Under the pieces are notes generated by a model. The model was not told the DNA's origin and did no database searches. It worked only from the letters and a program-made list of their open reading frames with translations. Source: Flavobacteriaceae bacterium UBA4166 (lineage in GTDB: Bacteria > Bacteroidota > Bacteroidia > Flavobacteriales > Flavobacteriaceae). Taken from it: a DNA stretch of 49,220 nucleotides. The stretch lies in the NCBI GenBank assembly GCA_002379985.1, contig DFVG01000019.1, forward strand, positions 1-49,220, written 5' to 3'. The position numbers and the translations under genes are program-made. Below are positions 25,595 to 33,465 of this stretch, piece after piece (position 1 is the first letter of the stretch; the number at the start of each line of letters is the position of its first letter).

Positions 25595-26356
25595 TCATCG
25601 GTTGGAAGAAGAAGTATTTTTCTCTTCATACAATAGCTTCTGAAGTTGAATTAATTTTAATCGTAGCGTTTCTATGTTTTCAATCAACTCTTCCAAATAC
25701 AATTTCCGTATCACAATATAGTTCTTGAAAAATAGACTTTCAGTGATCTCAGTGGTAGATTGTTCTGCATCTTCCGAAATCAAATACTCATACCCGGAAA
25801 AGTATCGAGCAAAGTTGTAGTGCTCGTACAAATAGCCCATGAAATGGTTTTGAAGGTCTTCGTTGATGATGGTTTCTCGCTGCATAAAGAGATCGTTCGC
25901 ATTTTTAAAATCGTAGATGGCTTCGCGCAACTCATCTCGATCTAGCAGTGTAAGTGTAGCGTTTTCGGTGGCTTCCGTAAGGATTGTCATATCAAGGTTT
26001 AAATGATAGTCAAACGTCAATACACTCAACAATGCGGTTACATCCTCTTGTGATATCCTTACATTTTTAGTTTTGAAAACCGCAAGGATACTGTCTGAAG
26101 TGGTCTCCACATAGTGATAGAATTCGATTTCTTCCGTTACTTTTTCTTGATTGATAGTGGTTTGTGTAATGAGCTTAGCTATGAGTTGTTGTTCCTTCTT
26201 GCTGTCAATACGTTTTAAATTCCAATTATTAACCCCTAATGCAATGAGAATTCCAAGTACCACTAACGCAATCTCGCCAATAGCGGAAAGCAGATATTTA
26301 CGAAAACGATGTTCTGCGATAAGTCGTAGGCGGATCTTTCTGAAAAATTTGATCAA
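25595..26356 (-). CDS. DUF6090-type membrane-anchored protein
   Basis: 253 residues. A basic N terminus (MIKFFRKIRLRLIAEHRFRK) is followed by one transmembrane helix (about 21-44, AIGEIALVVLGILIALGVNNW). The remainder is a long alpha-helical, probably coiled-coil domain rich in Glu, Leu and Lys. This layout and the GEI.LVV.GILIAL..NNW string match DUF6090, common in Flavobacteriia and of unknown function. It converges on the EamA gene with only 8 bp between stops. Confidence 0.85.
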   Translation of the reverse strand: MIKFFRKIRLRLIAEHRFRKYLLSAIGEIALVVLGILIALGVNNWNLKRIDSKKEQQLIAKLITQTTINQEKVTEEIEFYHYVETTSDSILAVFKTKNVRISQEDVTALLSVLTFDYHLNLDMTILTEATENATLTLLDRDELREAIYDFKNANDLFMQRETIINEDLQNHFMGYLYEHYNFARYFSGYEYLISEDAEQSTTEITESLFFKNYIVIRKLYLEELIENIETLRLKLIQLQKLLYEEKNTSSSNR

Positions 26357-26481
26357 GCGTCGTTAGTTTCTCTAAAGATAGAGTATTTAAATGATTGTTA
26401 TCTCAACGTAATGAAGAACAACTATTTAGTAACACACAATATGCTTTTTATCTGTATCTTTCTACTTTAACTACGAGTACT

Positions 26482-26847
26482 ATGAAAACGCAAGAAATAG
26501 CTGAAAAACTAGTGAATTGGTGCAATCAAGGCGAATGGCAACGATGCTACCAAGAACTGTACAGTCCAACCATTGTGAGTATAGAGCCGGGTGGCGAAAA
26601 TCCAAAAGTTGAAGGAATGGAAGCCGTTCAGAAAAAAGGAGAATGGTGGGAAGAAAATTTTGAGGTCCACAGCAGTTCTGCAAGTGACCCTACCGTAGCC
26701 GACAATTGGTTTAGTGTAAAATTTGATATGGATACCACGCACAAACCCAGCGGACAACGCAGTCAGATGTCAGAAATTGCCGTCTATGAGGTACAAGATG
26801 GTAAGATCGTTAAAGAACAATTCTTTTACGACATGCAGGAAGAGTAG
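26482..26847 (+). CDS. SnoaL-like (NTF2 fold) protein
   Basis: 121 residues from the ATG at 26482 (MKTQEIAEKLVNWCNQGEW). The frame extends 29 codons upstream without a plausible start context. The pattern of an N-terminal helix with W/Y residues, then EGMEAVQKKGEWWEENFEVH and a C-terminal VYEVQDGKIVKEQFFYDM, is typical of SnoaL-like proteins in the NTF2-like superfamily. Such proteins may be isomerases, hydrolases or ligand-binding proteins; none is indicated. It converges on the thioesterase gene with 12 bp between stops. Confidence 0.8.
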   Translation: MKTQEIAEKLVNWCNQGEWQRCYQELYSPTIVSIEPGGENPKVEGMEAVQKKGEWWEENFEVHSSSASDPTVADNWFSVKFDMDTTHKPSGQRSQMSEIAVYEVQDGKIVKEQFFYDMQEE

Positions 26848-26859
26848 CGGTTTCAATCG

Positions 26860-27339
26860 CTATTCTGAAAGAGGTTTCGGGGTTTTGCCGTATTTTCGGG
26901 TATCTTCTTTGGTTAATGTTCTGAAGTCTGCACTTCGCTCTCCCTTCAGAAACGTTTGCAAGATGTCATCAGGCAATCCTGTAAGTTTTCGTGTTTTCAG
27001 ATCGATCCAAGCGCCCATCATTTCGCAATGCGCGACGTTGTTTCCTTTTTGATCGTAGAAATTATGTGCAAATTCAAAGTACATTCCGTCTTCGCTCAGA
27101 CCCGTAATCTCTAGAGAAACACGTACCGGCCTTCCCGGGAAAACTTCCTTAAAATAATACACATGCTCGTAAAACACCACAGGACCAATATTATGGGCTA
27201 CCATGTGGCGCTGGTCTAGTCCCATCTCATTGAGGTAGCTCATGCGGGTATGACTCATAAAGTTGATATAAGCGCTGTTCGCCAAATGTCGGTTGGCGTC
27301 TACGTCGCTCCACCGTACTTCAAATTCTTTTAGATACAT
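26860..27339 (-). CDS. Acyl-CoA thioesterase (hotdog fold, 4HBT family)
   Basis: 159 residues. The signature EVRWSDVDANRHLANSAYINF (about 6-26) holds the Asp that activates water in 4HBT enzymes. FAHNFYDQKGNNVAHCEMMGAWID completes the hotdog strands. It hydrolyses acyl-CoA thioesters of unknown chain. It is the last gene of a three-gene operon and overlaps the hydrolase gene by 10 bp, suggesting joint production under the TetR-family gene at its head. Confidence 0.9.
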   Translation of the reverse strand: MYLKEFEVRWSDVDANRHLANSAYINFMSHTRMSYLNEMGLDQRHMVAHNIGPVVFYEHVYYFKEVFPGRPVRVSLEITGLSEDGMYFEFAHNFYDQKGNNVAHCEMMGAWIDLKTRKLTGLPDDILQTFLKGERSADFRTLTKEDTRKYGKTPKPLSE

Positions 27340-28190
27340 ATCGTTTCTTCTTTTTGGATTGGGGTTCGTAAGAGTTCTAAGATCTTTTCTCGTGTTTCAG
27401 CCGACTTCAAATTGTGATCCTGGCCTTCCGTAATAAAGGTTTTTATATTTTCTCTCTTCGGAAGGGCTTCTTCAATGGGCGCAAAAGGCGTAATAGTATC
27501 CAATCTTTCATGAATAACCCAAACAGGTTGTGATACTTCTTCAAAGAAATGTTTCATTTGTATCAGTTCCTTCGGAAGGGTTAGAATGGTAGCCACTTTA
27601 CGATATAAATTCTCTAAGGCTTTTTCCGAAAGGCCTACAATATCCTGAAAATAGTCAAAGATTGCATCCAATCCCGAAGGGGCTCCCATGATGATGTAGC
27701 GTGCTACGGCAATGTTGGGTTGATCGAGTCGTAAGTACGCAGCCACTAAACTTCCTAACGAATGTGCTACCAAAGTTTCTACGGTCCCGATACGTTCAAT
27801 AGCATGCTCGGTAGCCTCCCGATACATTTCAATGTGCAAAGAGTTTCCTTCAGAAAGTCCGTGTCCCGGAGCATCTAATGCATAAACGGTATACTCATTA
27901 AGGTCTAGCGCTTCAATGTAAGGCTTCCAACGGTAGGAATAACTCATCCAACCGTGAAGGAAAAGAATATTCTTCGGGCCATTTCCCCAACGATGTAGCG
28001 TACTATCGATCCATTTCGACGGAATTCTCTGTGTTTCGGCTGTCTCCAGAAATACACGACCTTCCTCCGAAACCGGCACACGCTTAACGCGACACAGCAA
28101 TCGAAATGCTTGCTCCCGACTCCAATTAGGAAATACAGCTGTAGTCGCATTAATAATGCTTCCGAGAAATTTTGGAACTAATTTTTTCAT
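27330..28190 (-). CDS. Alpha/beta hydrolase
   Basis: 286 residues. The oxyanion motif ILFLHGWMSYSYRW is near 75, the DAPGHGLSEG segment near 105, the nucleophile serine in VAHSLGSLVAAY near 143, and the catalytic His probably in EGQDHNLKS near 260. There is no signal peptide. The substrate is unknown; the neighbourhood (thioesterase, TetR) hints at acyl or ester compounds. The start overlaps the TetR stop (ATGA), so the two are coupled. Confidence 0.9.
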   Translation of the reverse strand: MKKLVPKFLGSIINATTAVFPNWSREQAFRLLCRVKRVPVSEEGRVFLETAETQRIPSKWIDSTLHRWGNGPKNILFLHGWMSYSYRWKPYIEALDLNEYTVYALDAPGHGLSEGNSLHIEMYREATEHAIERIGTVETLVAHSLGSLVAAYLRLDQPNIAVARYIIMGAPSGLDAIFDYFQDIVGLSEKALENLYRKVATILTLPKELIQMKHFFEEVSQPVWVIHERLDTITPFAPIEEALPKRENIKTFITEGQDHNLKSAETREKILELLRTPIQKEETICI

Positions 28191-28783
28191 TCTGATTTTA
28201 TTTGTGCAGACACTACGGTCCGTAAATGTTCAATTACTAATTGTATCGGATATCGTTTTCCTTCTAATTTGCTCATCATGATCCCGCCCTCTAAACTTGC
28301 GATAACAATATGGACAAAGGCTTCCGTGTCAATATCTGCTCCTACTTGGCCATTTTCGATACCATTAACAACTAAGGTGCGCACTGAATTTTTCAGTTTG
28401 TTTAAGATCGTTTGTGCTTGAGCCCGCAGTTCAGGAAGTCCGTCATCCACTTCCACAGCCGCATTCATCAAAGGGCATCCTCCTTCATAAAAAGGAGACT
28501 CCATGTATTGTTCAAAAAAAGAAAAGATAGCCTCAAACTTTTGCTCAAAATCTGGAGCCGCTTTAATAGAAACTCCTAAATGCTCGAACATCATAGAAGA
28601 AAGCCGCTGCAAGGCATGCTTTTCAAGGTCTGCTTTACTTTCAAAATGTCTGTATATCGCACCCTTTGTGAAACCCGTTGCTTTGGTAATATCACTAATA
28701 GAGGTTGCCTTATACCCTTGAGTATTAAAGAGATTGGCGCTCTCCAGCAGTATGGTCTTTCTTGTATTTTCGGGATCTCTCAT
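28187..28783 (-). CDS. TetR-family regulator, head of hydrolase-thioesterase operon
   Basis: 198 residues. The N-terminal helix-turn-helix TSISDITKATGFTKGAIYRHFESK (about 28-51) is classical TetR. The C-terminal ligand domain contains PFYEGGCPLMNAAVEVDD, seen in the LmrA/YxaF-like branch. It probably represses its own operon through the palindrome at 28791-28808, which overlaps its -7 box. The ligand is unknown, perhaps an acyl compound handled by the two enzymes. Confidence 0.93.
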   Translation of the reverse strand: MRDPENTRKTILLESANLFNTQGYKATSISDITKATGFTKGAIYRHFESKADLEKHALQRLSSMMFEHLGVSIKAAPDFEQKFEAIFSFFEQYMESPFYEGGCPLMNAAVEVDDGLPELRAQAQTILNKLKNSVRTLVVNGIENGQVGADIDTEAFVHIVIASLEGGIMMSKLEGKRYPIQLVIEHLRTVVSAQIKSE

Positions 28784-28790
28784 AATACAA

Positions 28791-28808
28791 AGATACCGAT
28801 TGGTATCT
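28791..28808. promoter_or_regulatory. TetR operator overlapping the -7 box of the tetR-hydrolase-thioesterase operon
   Basis: AGATACCGATTGGTATCT is an inverted repeat with perfect 7-bp arms and a GATT centre. It overlaps by 5 bp the minus-strand -7 box TATCTTTG (28788-28795, perfect TAnnTTTG), which lies just 4 bp upstream of the ATG. This is a textbook layout for autorepression. Confidence 0.75.
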
Positions 28809-28822
28809 AGCTAGCCAAAAAA

Positions 28823-28843
28823 ATCCGGGAACTTCTCCCGGAT
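28823..28843 (-). terminator. Terminator of the SDR gene
   Basis: ATCCGGGA and TCCCGGAT form a perfect 8-bp stem with a 5-nt loop. On the minus strand it is followed by seven T. It isolates the SDR gene from the downstream tetR operon. Confidence 0.85.
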
Positions 28844-28855
28844 GTGGTACACTTT

Positions 28856-29605
28856 TTATACTTGAACAATTCCTCCATCCACTTGAATTTCGTGTCCGGT
28901 TATAAAGCTAGCATCTTCGCTAGCTAAAAAAATAACCGTTTTGGCAATTTCAGAAGGCTCTCCAAATCGGTTCATAGGTACTTTCGACAAGATCTGTGCT
29001 GCCATAGTTTCCTGTTCCTCCTCTGCAAGACCTGCCTCGTTGAAAAAGTTTGTTCCTATGGGACCGGGGCTTACAGCATTTACACGAATGTGTTGTTCCT
29101 TGAGTTCGTTGGCAAAGCTCTTCGTGAAGTATTTCACAGCGCTTTTGGCAGCACCATACACACTTGCTCCCGGCATCGCCATGTCTGTGACAACACTGGT
29201 ATTTAAGATCACAGAACTTCCTTTGGTTAACAAGGGAACCGTTTGTTGTACGGTAAAATACCCTCCTTTGGCCAGTGCATTGAATTGTGCATCAAATGCT
29301 TCTTCCGTGGTTTCCTCCAAACTATGAAACCTACCAAAACCTGCATTGACAAAAAGTACATCTACGGTGTGCGTGTGTTTTTGTAAGTTCTCACGAAACG
29401 CTTGTAAGTCTCGAAAATTACCGGCGTTACTTACGAAACCGGAAATATTTCCACCTAATTCATCAATTGTAGCGTCAATATTTGCTTGTTTTCTGCTGGT
29501 AATGATCACCGTAGCACCTTCGTCGAGAAATGCTTTTGCAGTTGCTTTTCCAATGCCACTGGTTCCGCCAGTGATAACGACTGTTTTTCCATTAAATTTT
29601 AGCAT
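28856..29605 (-). CDS. Short-chain dehydrogenase/reductase (SDR)
   Basis: 249 residues of classical SDR type. The cofactor motif TGGTSGIGKA is at about 12-21, NAG at about 90, and the catalytic Ser in ILNTSVVTD near 137. The active-site YGAAK is near 150, and the C-terminal FLASEDASFITGHEIQVDGG is usual. It reduces or oxidises a carbonyl with NAD(P); the substrate is unknown. A TetR box upstream (29645-29662) closely resembles the one at the neighbouring tetR promoter, so the SDR gene is probably the target of the gene at 29679-30257. Confidence 0.93.
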   Translation of the reverse strand: MLKFNGKTVVITGGTSGIGKATAKAFLDEGATVIITSRKQANIDATIDELGGNISGFVSNAGNFRDLQAFRENLQKHTHTVDVLFVNAGFGRFHSLEETTEEAFDAQFNALAKGGYFTVQQTVPLLTKGSSVILNTSVVTDMAMPGASVYGAAKSAVKYFTKSFANELKEQHIRVNAVSPGPIGTNFFNEAGLAEEEQETMAAQILSKVPMNRFGEPSEIAKTVIFLASEDASFITGHEIQVDGGIVQV

Positions 29606-29644
29606 ATTCTGTAGTTTAAATGATTACTTATTTTATTTTTTATT

Positions 29645-29662
29645 TTGAAACGTTCATTCCAA
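29645..29662. promoter_or_regulatory. TetR box upstream of the SDR gene
   Basis: TTGAAACGTTCATTCCAA matches 15 of 18 positions of the palindrome at the neighbouring tetR promoter (30287-30304). It lies 40 bp before the SDR start codon. Confidence 0.65.
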
Positions 29663-29678
29663 ATTAAGAGAAAAAAAT

Positions 29679-30257
29679 TTATCTTAGTGTTCGCAACGTT
29701 GCTGAAACTATAGCCTTTAGAACTTTTTGATCTTGTATCAAAATACCTGTCATTCGCAACCCCTGAAGGGTGTTAAATACGTAAAAAGCGTATTCTCGTG
29801 CGCCTTGCCGTTCGTTGATCAACCCTCGTTCTTGAGCGTCTGAGATCAAACCTTCAAAAAAGGAAATATGCTGCTCTTCTTGTATACTTAACCAATCTCG
29901 GATCGCAGGATCTGAACTCATCTCCGCTTTACAATTCATATTAAAACACCCTTTCTTCTCTTTATCATTCGCAATATCCCTAAGAAACCCTTCAAAGATC
30001 AATTCAATTGCTTCCCGTGGATTTCCCGCTTTGATCAACGCCTTTTGAAATACAGATCCGTTTTGTTTTTGGTATTGTGTGAGGGCCGTTCGATACAACT
30101 GCATTTTGCAGCCAAAGGTATTGTACAAACTACTGCGATTCAGTCCGGTTGCTTCCGTAAGGTCTTGCATGGAAGTAGCATGGTACCCTTTTTTCCAAAA
30201 AAGATCCATAGCACTCTCCAGTACTTTTGCATTATCAAATTCAACTGCTCTCGGCAT
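29679..30257 (-). CDS. TetR-family regulator of the adjacent SDR gene
   Basis: 192 residues. The start MPRAVEFDNAKVLESAMDLFWKKG and helix-turn-helix TSMQDLTEATGLNRSSLYNTFG (about 28-49) are typical of the branch that regulates SDR or reductase genes. The segment KKGCFNMNCKAEMSSDP (about 101-117) holds two Cys that may sense electrophiles. It is followed by the SDR gene on the same strand. Closely related 18-bp boxes lie at both promoters, so it likely represses itself and the SDR. Confidence 0.92.
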   Translation of the reverse strand: MPRAVEFDNAKVLESAMDLFWKKGYHATSMQDLTEATGLNRSSLYNTFGCKMQLYRTALTQYQKQNGSVFQKALIKAGNPREAIELIFEGFLRDIANDKEKKGCFNMNCKAEMSSDPAIRDWLSIQEEQHISFFEGLISDAQERGLINERQGAREYAFYVFNTLQGLRMTGILIQDQKVLKAIVSATLRTLR

Positions 30258-30278
30258 TTTTTTCTACATTTGAGAACA

Positions 30279-30304
30279 CAAATATATTGAAACATTCGTT
30301 TCAA
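30279..30304 (-). promoter_or_regulatory. tetR promoter with operator in the spacer
   Basis: The minus-strand -7 box TATATTTG (30279-30286, perfect) is directly preceded by TTGAAACATTCGTTTCAA (30287-30304), a palindrome with perfect 7-bp arms. A repressor bound here would cover the spacer between -33 and -7. Confidence 0.75.
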
Positions 30305-30362
30305 AAAAAGAATTTGTATTTTTTTGTGATATACTGTTAATTTTTTATCAGGATCGCTTCCA

Positions 30363-31340
30363 ATGCCCTTATTGCCTTCTACATATCGCCCTCCTATCCC
30401 ATTCCGGAATGCTCATTTTGCTACGATATATTCCACTAAACTTAGACACGTTCCGAAATGCTCGAAACAACGCGAGCGATTAACACTTCCGGATGGCGAC
30501 TTTATGGATCTTGATCGAATTTTCTCCCAAAATGGATCTGATCATTTGGTAGTACTTCTTCACGGACTGGAAGGAAATTCGCAACGCCCCTACATTCAAG
30601 GGCAAGCCCGATATCTTGTGCAGCAAGGATTGGATGTGGCTGCACTCAATTTTCGGGGTTGCAGCGGAATTCCGAACAACCGCTACGAGTCGTATAACGC
30701 CGGAAAAACGGAAGACCTTCATTTTGTTGTTCAACATCTTTTATCGACAAACAGTTACAGACGGTTATCGCTCGTAGGTTTTAGTCTGGGCGGCAACATG
30801 GTGTTGAAGTATTTGGGGGAAGGTAGATCCCTTCCTAATGAACTCCACAGAGCAGCAGCCATTTCAACACCCCTTGACCTTCACGGCTCTTTACAGGCGT
30901 TGAATCAATTTCATAATATAGTGTATCGGCAAACTTTTCTGAAATACCTTCGGAAAAAATACCGTCAGAAACAACAGGCATTTCCAGAACGAGTAGGAAT
31001 TTCTTCCCGTAGGATTAAGAGTTTGATCGACTTTGACGAATATTACACCGCACCAGCACATGGATTTGCCAATGCCATGGCGTATTACAAGAAAAGTAGT
31101 AGCATGCATTATCTTGCGCAGATAAAACATCCCGTCTACATTTTAAACGCCCAAAATGACACATTTCTTTCCAAAAATTGTTACCCCGTAGCACTTGCAT
31201 CCCAATCAAAAAACATCTATCTTGAAACTCCGTTTTATGGTGGGCACGTGGGCTTTTATAGCCCTAAAAATGTGTACTACAATGAGCAAAGAACATATCA
31301 ATTTTTAGTTGAACCCTTAGAAAACATGTATGAAATTTAA
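30363..31340 (+). CDS. YheT-family alpha/beta hydrolase
   Basis: 325 residues. The start P.YRPPIPFRNAHFATIYS, then LPDGDFMDLDR, the oxyanion loop VVLLHGLEGNSQRPYI near 62, and ALNFRGCSGIPN near 93 all follow the YheT pattern. The nucleophile serine is in LVGFSLGGNMVLKYLGE near 138. The catalytic His is probably in YGGHVGFY near 295. The family is annotated as hydrolase or esterase with poorly known substrates. The last four codons overlap the azurin gene, so the two are co-translated. Confidence 0.93.
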   Translation: MPLLPSTYRPPIPFRNAHFATIYSTKLRHVPKCSKQRERLTLPDGDFMDLDRIFSQNGSDHLVVLLHGLEGNSQRPYIQGQARYLVQQGLDVAALNFRGCSGIPNNRYESYNAGKTEDLHFVVQHLLSTNSYRRLSLVGFSLGGNMVLKYLGEGRSLPNELHRAAAISTPLDLHGSLQALNQFHNIVYRQTFLKYLRKKYRQKQQAFPERVGISSRRIKSLIDFDEYYTAPAHGFANAMAYYKKSSSMHYLAQIKHPVYILNAQNDTFLSKNCYPVALASQSKNIYLETPFYGGHVGFYSPKNVYYNEQRTYQFLVEPLENMYEI

Positions 31341-31839
31341 AATGTATCTCTTCGCTATATTGACCGCTTCAATTCTTATGAGCTGTGGCGACAATAACGA
31401 AAAAAAAGATGATAACGCTATCACTATTGGCGGTAAAAAAGAAACCAAGAAAAAAGATGCCAATAGCGTAACCATCGGACTTACCGGAAATGACCTAATG
31501 AAATTCGATAAGAATGAAATAAAAGTAAAAGCCGGGCAAAAAGTAACGCTTAATTTTCGTCATGTGGGCAAAATGGATAAGCTCGTGATGGGCCACAATT
31601 TTGTATTATTAAAACAAGGAACCGATATCACAGAATTTGCCATAAAAGCAAGCGAAGCCGGTCAAGACGAAGATTGGATTCCAGAAGGTGGAGCCAATGT
31701 GATCGTTCATACCGAAATGATCGGTGGTGGGCAATCTACCTCCATCACTTTTGATGCCCCTGAAGCCGGTACGTACGATTTTATCTGTAGTTTTCCCGGG
31801 CATGCCGCACTTATGAAAGGGAAGTTTATCGTAGAATAA
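31330..31839 (+). CDS. Azurin-type blue copper lipoprotein
   Basis: 169 residues. A lipoprotein signal (Cys 19, LMSC) is followed by a Lys-rich linker (about 22-46). The azurin domain has the copper ligands in place: His 89 (MGHNF), Cys 153, His 158 and Met 162 (CSFPGHAALM), with Cys-His-Met spacing identical to azurin. It carries single electrons in the periplasm or at the outer membrane. The linker contains a short imperfect repeat (AITIGGKK..., SVTIGLTG). It overlaps the YheT gene by 11 bp, and its 3' end faces the sugar-oxidation locus, for whose dehydrogenase it is a conceivable (unproven) electron acceptor. An ATG at 31342 is an alternative start. Confidence 0.93.
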   Translation: MKFKMYLFAILTASILMSCGDNNEKKDDNAITIGGKKETKKKDANSVTIGLTGNDLMKFDKNEIKVKAGQKVTLNFRHVGKMDKLVMGHNFVLLKQGTDITEFAIKASEAGQDEDWIPEGGANVIVHTEMIGGGQSTSITFDAPEAGTYDFICSFPGHAALMKGKFIVE

Positions 31840-31873
31840 GAAACCTTTCCTTCATTACAAAAAGTTACACAGC

Positions 31874-31903
31874 ATGTCGATGTTTTTTAAAAAGCATCGA
31901 CAT
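31874..31903. terminator. Hairpin at the azurin/TIM-barrel junction, overlapping coding sequence
   Basis: ATGTCGATG (31874-31882) pairs perfectly with CATCGACAT (31895-31903), and the A/T-rich middle can extend the stem. The right arm encodes the last residues of the minus-strand TIM-barrel protein (YVDAF), so one arm of the presumed terminator is coding sequence. Confidence 0.6.
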
Positions 31904-32810
31904 ATTTGTAGGCGTCAATCACAGCTTGTTCTCCTATTTTTCCTTCTTGAGAATTTCCGTGTTCCATTCCAATGACCCCTTTATAGCCCTTTTCATGTAA
32001 ATACTTGAACACATTTCTATAATTGATTTCTCCGGTAGTGGGTTCCTTACGCCCCGGGTTATCCCCCACTTGAACATAGGCAATTTCATCCCAACAGGCT
32101 TCTATATTAGGAATTAAATTTCCCTCTTGGATCTGTTGGTGATACACATCATAAAGAATCTTACAAGACGGACTATCAACCGCTTTGCAAATTTGATAGG
32201 CCTGTGGTGATTCCTTTAAAAATTGCCCCGGGTGATTTCTAAAGTTTAGCGGTTCTAAGACCATAATGAGTCCGTGAGGCTCTAAAATAGCCGCCGCTTG
32301 TTTCAAACTTTCCACGACATTTGCCGTTTGATACGCATTATTCAAGTGAAGATCCACATGTCCCGGAACCACCGTCATCCATTTCGCACCCACGCGTTTT
32401 GCAACCGCTACAGATGCTTGAATATCCTTCAGAAATTCTTGGCGCCACTCAGCTTTACCACTGGTAAGATTCGGTTCACTCCAATAAATCTTATGAGCAA
32501 CAAAGACTCCCATGGTTAGGTTGAGCCGCTTTATAGCAGCCGCCATGCGTTCTTGTTCAGCAATAGGCCGCTGTGCCATTTCGTTATCTTCGAAGGCGGT
32601 AAATCCTTCCGAAGCCATAAACTCCAGTTGCGCGACAACGTCTTCCCCCGCATGGGCTTTAAACATCCCGATATGCGGCGCGTAGTGAAGATGGAATTGA
32701 TGCTTTTGAGAAATCGTTTGTTCCCGAAAGTTATGTGCTAATAATGTGGGTGCTAATGTAAAAAAGGAACCCGCTAGGGCTCCCTTTTGTATGAATGATC
32801 GTCTGTTCAT
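31887..32810 (-). CDS. Tat-exported TIM-barrel isomerase/epimerase (hydroxypyruvate-isomerase-like)
   Basis: 307 residues. The twin-arginine signal MNRRSFIQKGALAGSFFTLA sends it folded to the periplasm. The body is an AP-endonuclease-2-like TIM barrel of the sugar-phosphate isomerase/epimerase group. Metal-binding residues are probably in GLIMVLEPLNFR (Glu), CKILYDVYHQQIQEG (Asp, His), IAYVQVGDNPGR and GYKGVIGMEHGNS (Glu). It is 9 bp after the dehydrogenase small-subunit gene in the same operon. A role in isomerising or cleaving an oxidised (keto) sugar in the periplasm is inferred. Confidence 0.88.
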   Translation of the reverse strand: MNRRSFIQKGALAGSFFTLAPTLLAHNFREQTISQKHQFHLHYAPHIGMFKAHAGEDVVAQLEFMASEGFTAFEDNEMAQRPIAEQERMAAAIKRLNLTMGVFVAHKIYWSEPNLTSGKAEWRQEFLKDIQASVAVAKRVGAKWMTVVPGHVDLHLNNAYQTANVVESLKQAAAILEPHGLIMVLEPLNFRNHPGQFLKESPQAYQICKAVDSPSCKILYDVYHQQIQEGNLIPNIEACWDEIAYVQVGDNPGRKEPTTGEINYRNVFKYLHEKGYKGVIGMEHGNSQEGKIGEQAVIDAYKYVDAF

Positions 32811-32819
32811 GTGATATTC

Positions 32820-33464
32820 TTAAAGTGACATCGCTTTTCCTTCAAATCCGGCTTCTCCAGAGGTAATGCAACCGCGTTGTTGTCCGGGTACGGGATCGTA
32901 CCACAACACGTTCTCACCAATTTCCTCACTGTTCTTCCATGCCCAAATGGCAGATCCACGTATGTTTGAAAGCAAACTATACACACTGGCGTCTACATCA
33001 GGCTCCACTGTAGGGTCCTGTGCAAACGCAATATAGAAATTGCCCATTTCTTCTTGAAATCCTTCTTGGGTACCTTTGTCTGCTAATAAATATTCTTGTA
33101 GCAATTGGTCGTATTCTTCGGCATCGCCTTTTTCTAATTCTTTATCGAAAGTGCTTCGGAATTTTTCACTTAATTTTCTAAAGCCAATGCGGACATGTTC
33201 TTGTTGTTCCTCCGGAATTACGGAATTCCAGAAAGAATCGATAAAGCTATGTACCCCTACGTCTACCGCGCCGGGCATTGTATCATCTGAAGGAATGATC
33301 AGATCGACAATATGTCTCAAAGCATGTCCTTCATTTTTGGCGATAAACACTGTGTTGAACTCAGGTTCGTTCTCACAGCTTTGCAATAAGCTCATGATGG
33401 TGGGCGTTGCGACCAAAAAGCCGGCTCCCATTCCAATATTCTTTAATGCTTGTCTTCTATCCAT
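32820..33464 (-). CDS. Gluconate 2-dehydrogenase subunit 3-like small subunit (Tat lipoprotein)
   Basis: 214 residues from the ATG at 33464, 1 bp after the stop of the GMC gene. The longer frame would overlap that gene by 44 bp. The start MDRRQALKNIGMGAGFLVAT is a twin-arginine signal, and the following SLLQSC gives a lipobox Cys at residue 30. The body (HALRHIVDLIIPSDDTMPGA, then VHSFIDSF) is the gluconate_2-dh3 family. In periplasmic glucose- and glucoside-oxidising complexes, this subunit carries the signal-less GMC flavoprotein through the Tat system. The adjacent GMC gene indeed has no signal peptide. Confidence 0.9.
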   Translation of the reverse strand: MDRRQALKNIGMGAGFLVATPTIMSLLQSCENEPEFNTVFIAKNEGHALRHIVDLIIPSDDTMPGAVDVGVHSFIDSFWNSVIPEEQQEHVRIGFRKLSEKFRSTFDKELEKGDAEEYDQLLQEYLLADKGTQEGFQEEMGNFYIAFAQDPTVEPDVDASVYSLLSNIRGSAIWAWKNSEEIGENVLWYDPVPGQQRGCITSGEAGFEGKAMSL

Positions 33465-33465
33465 C

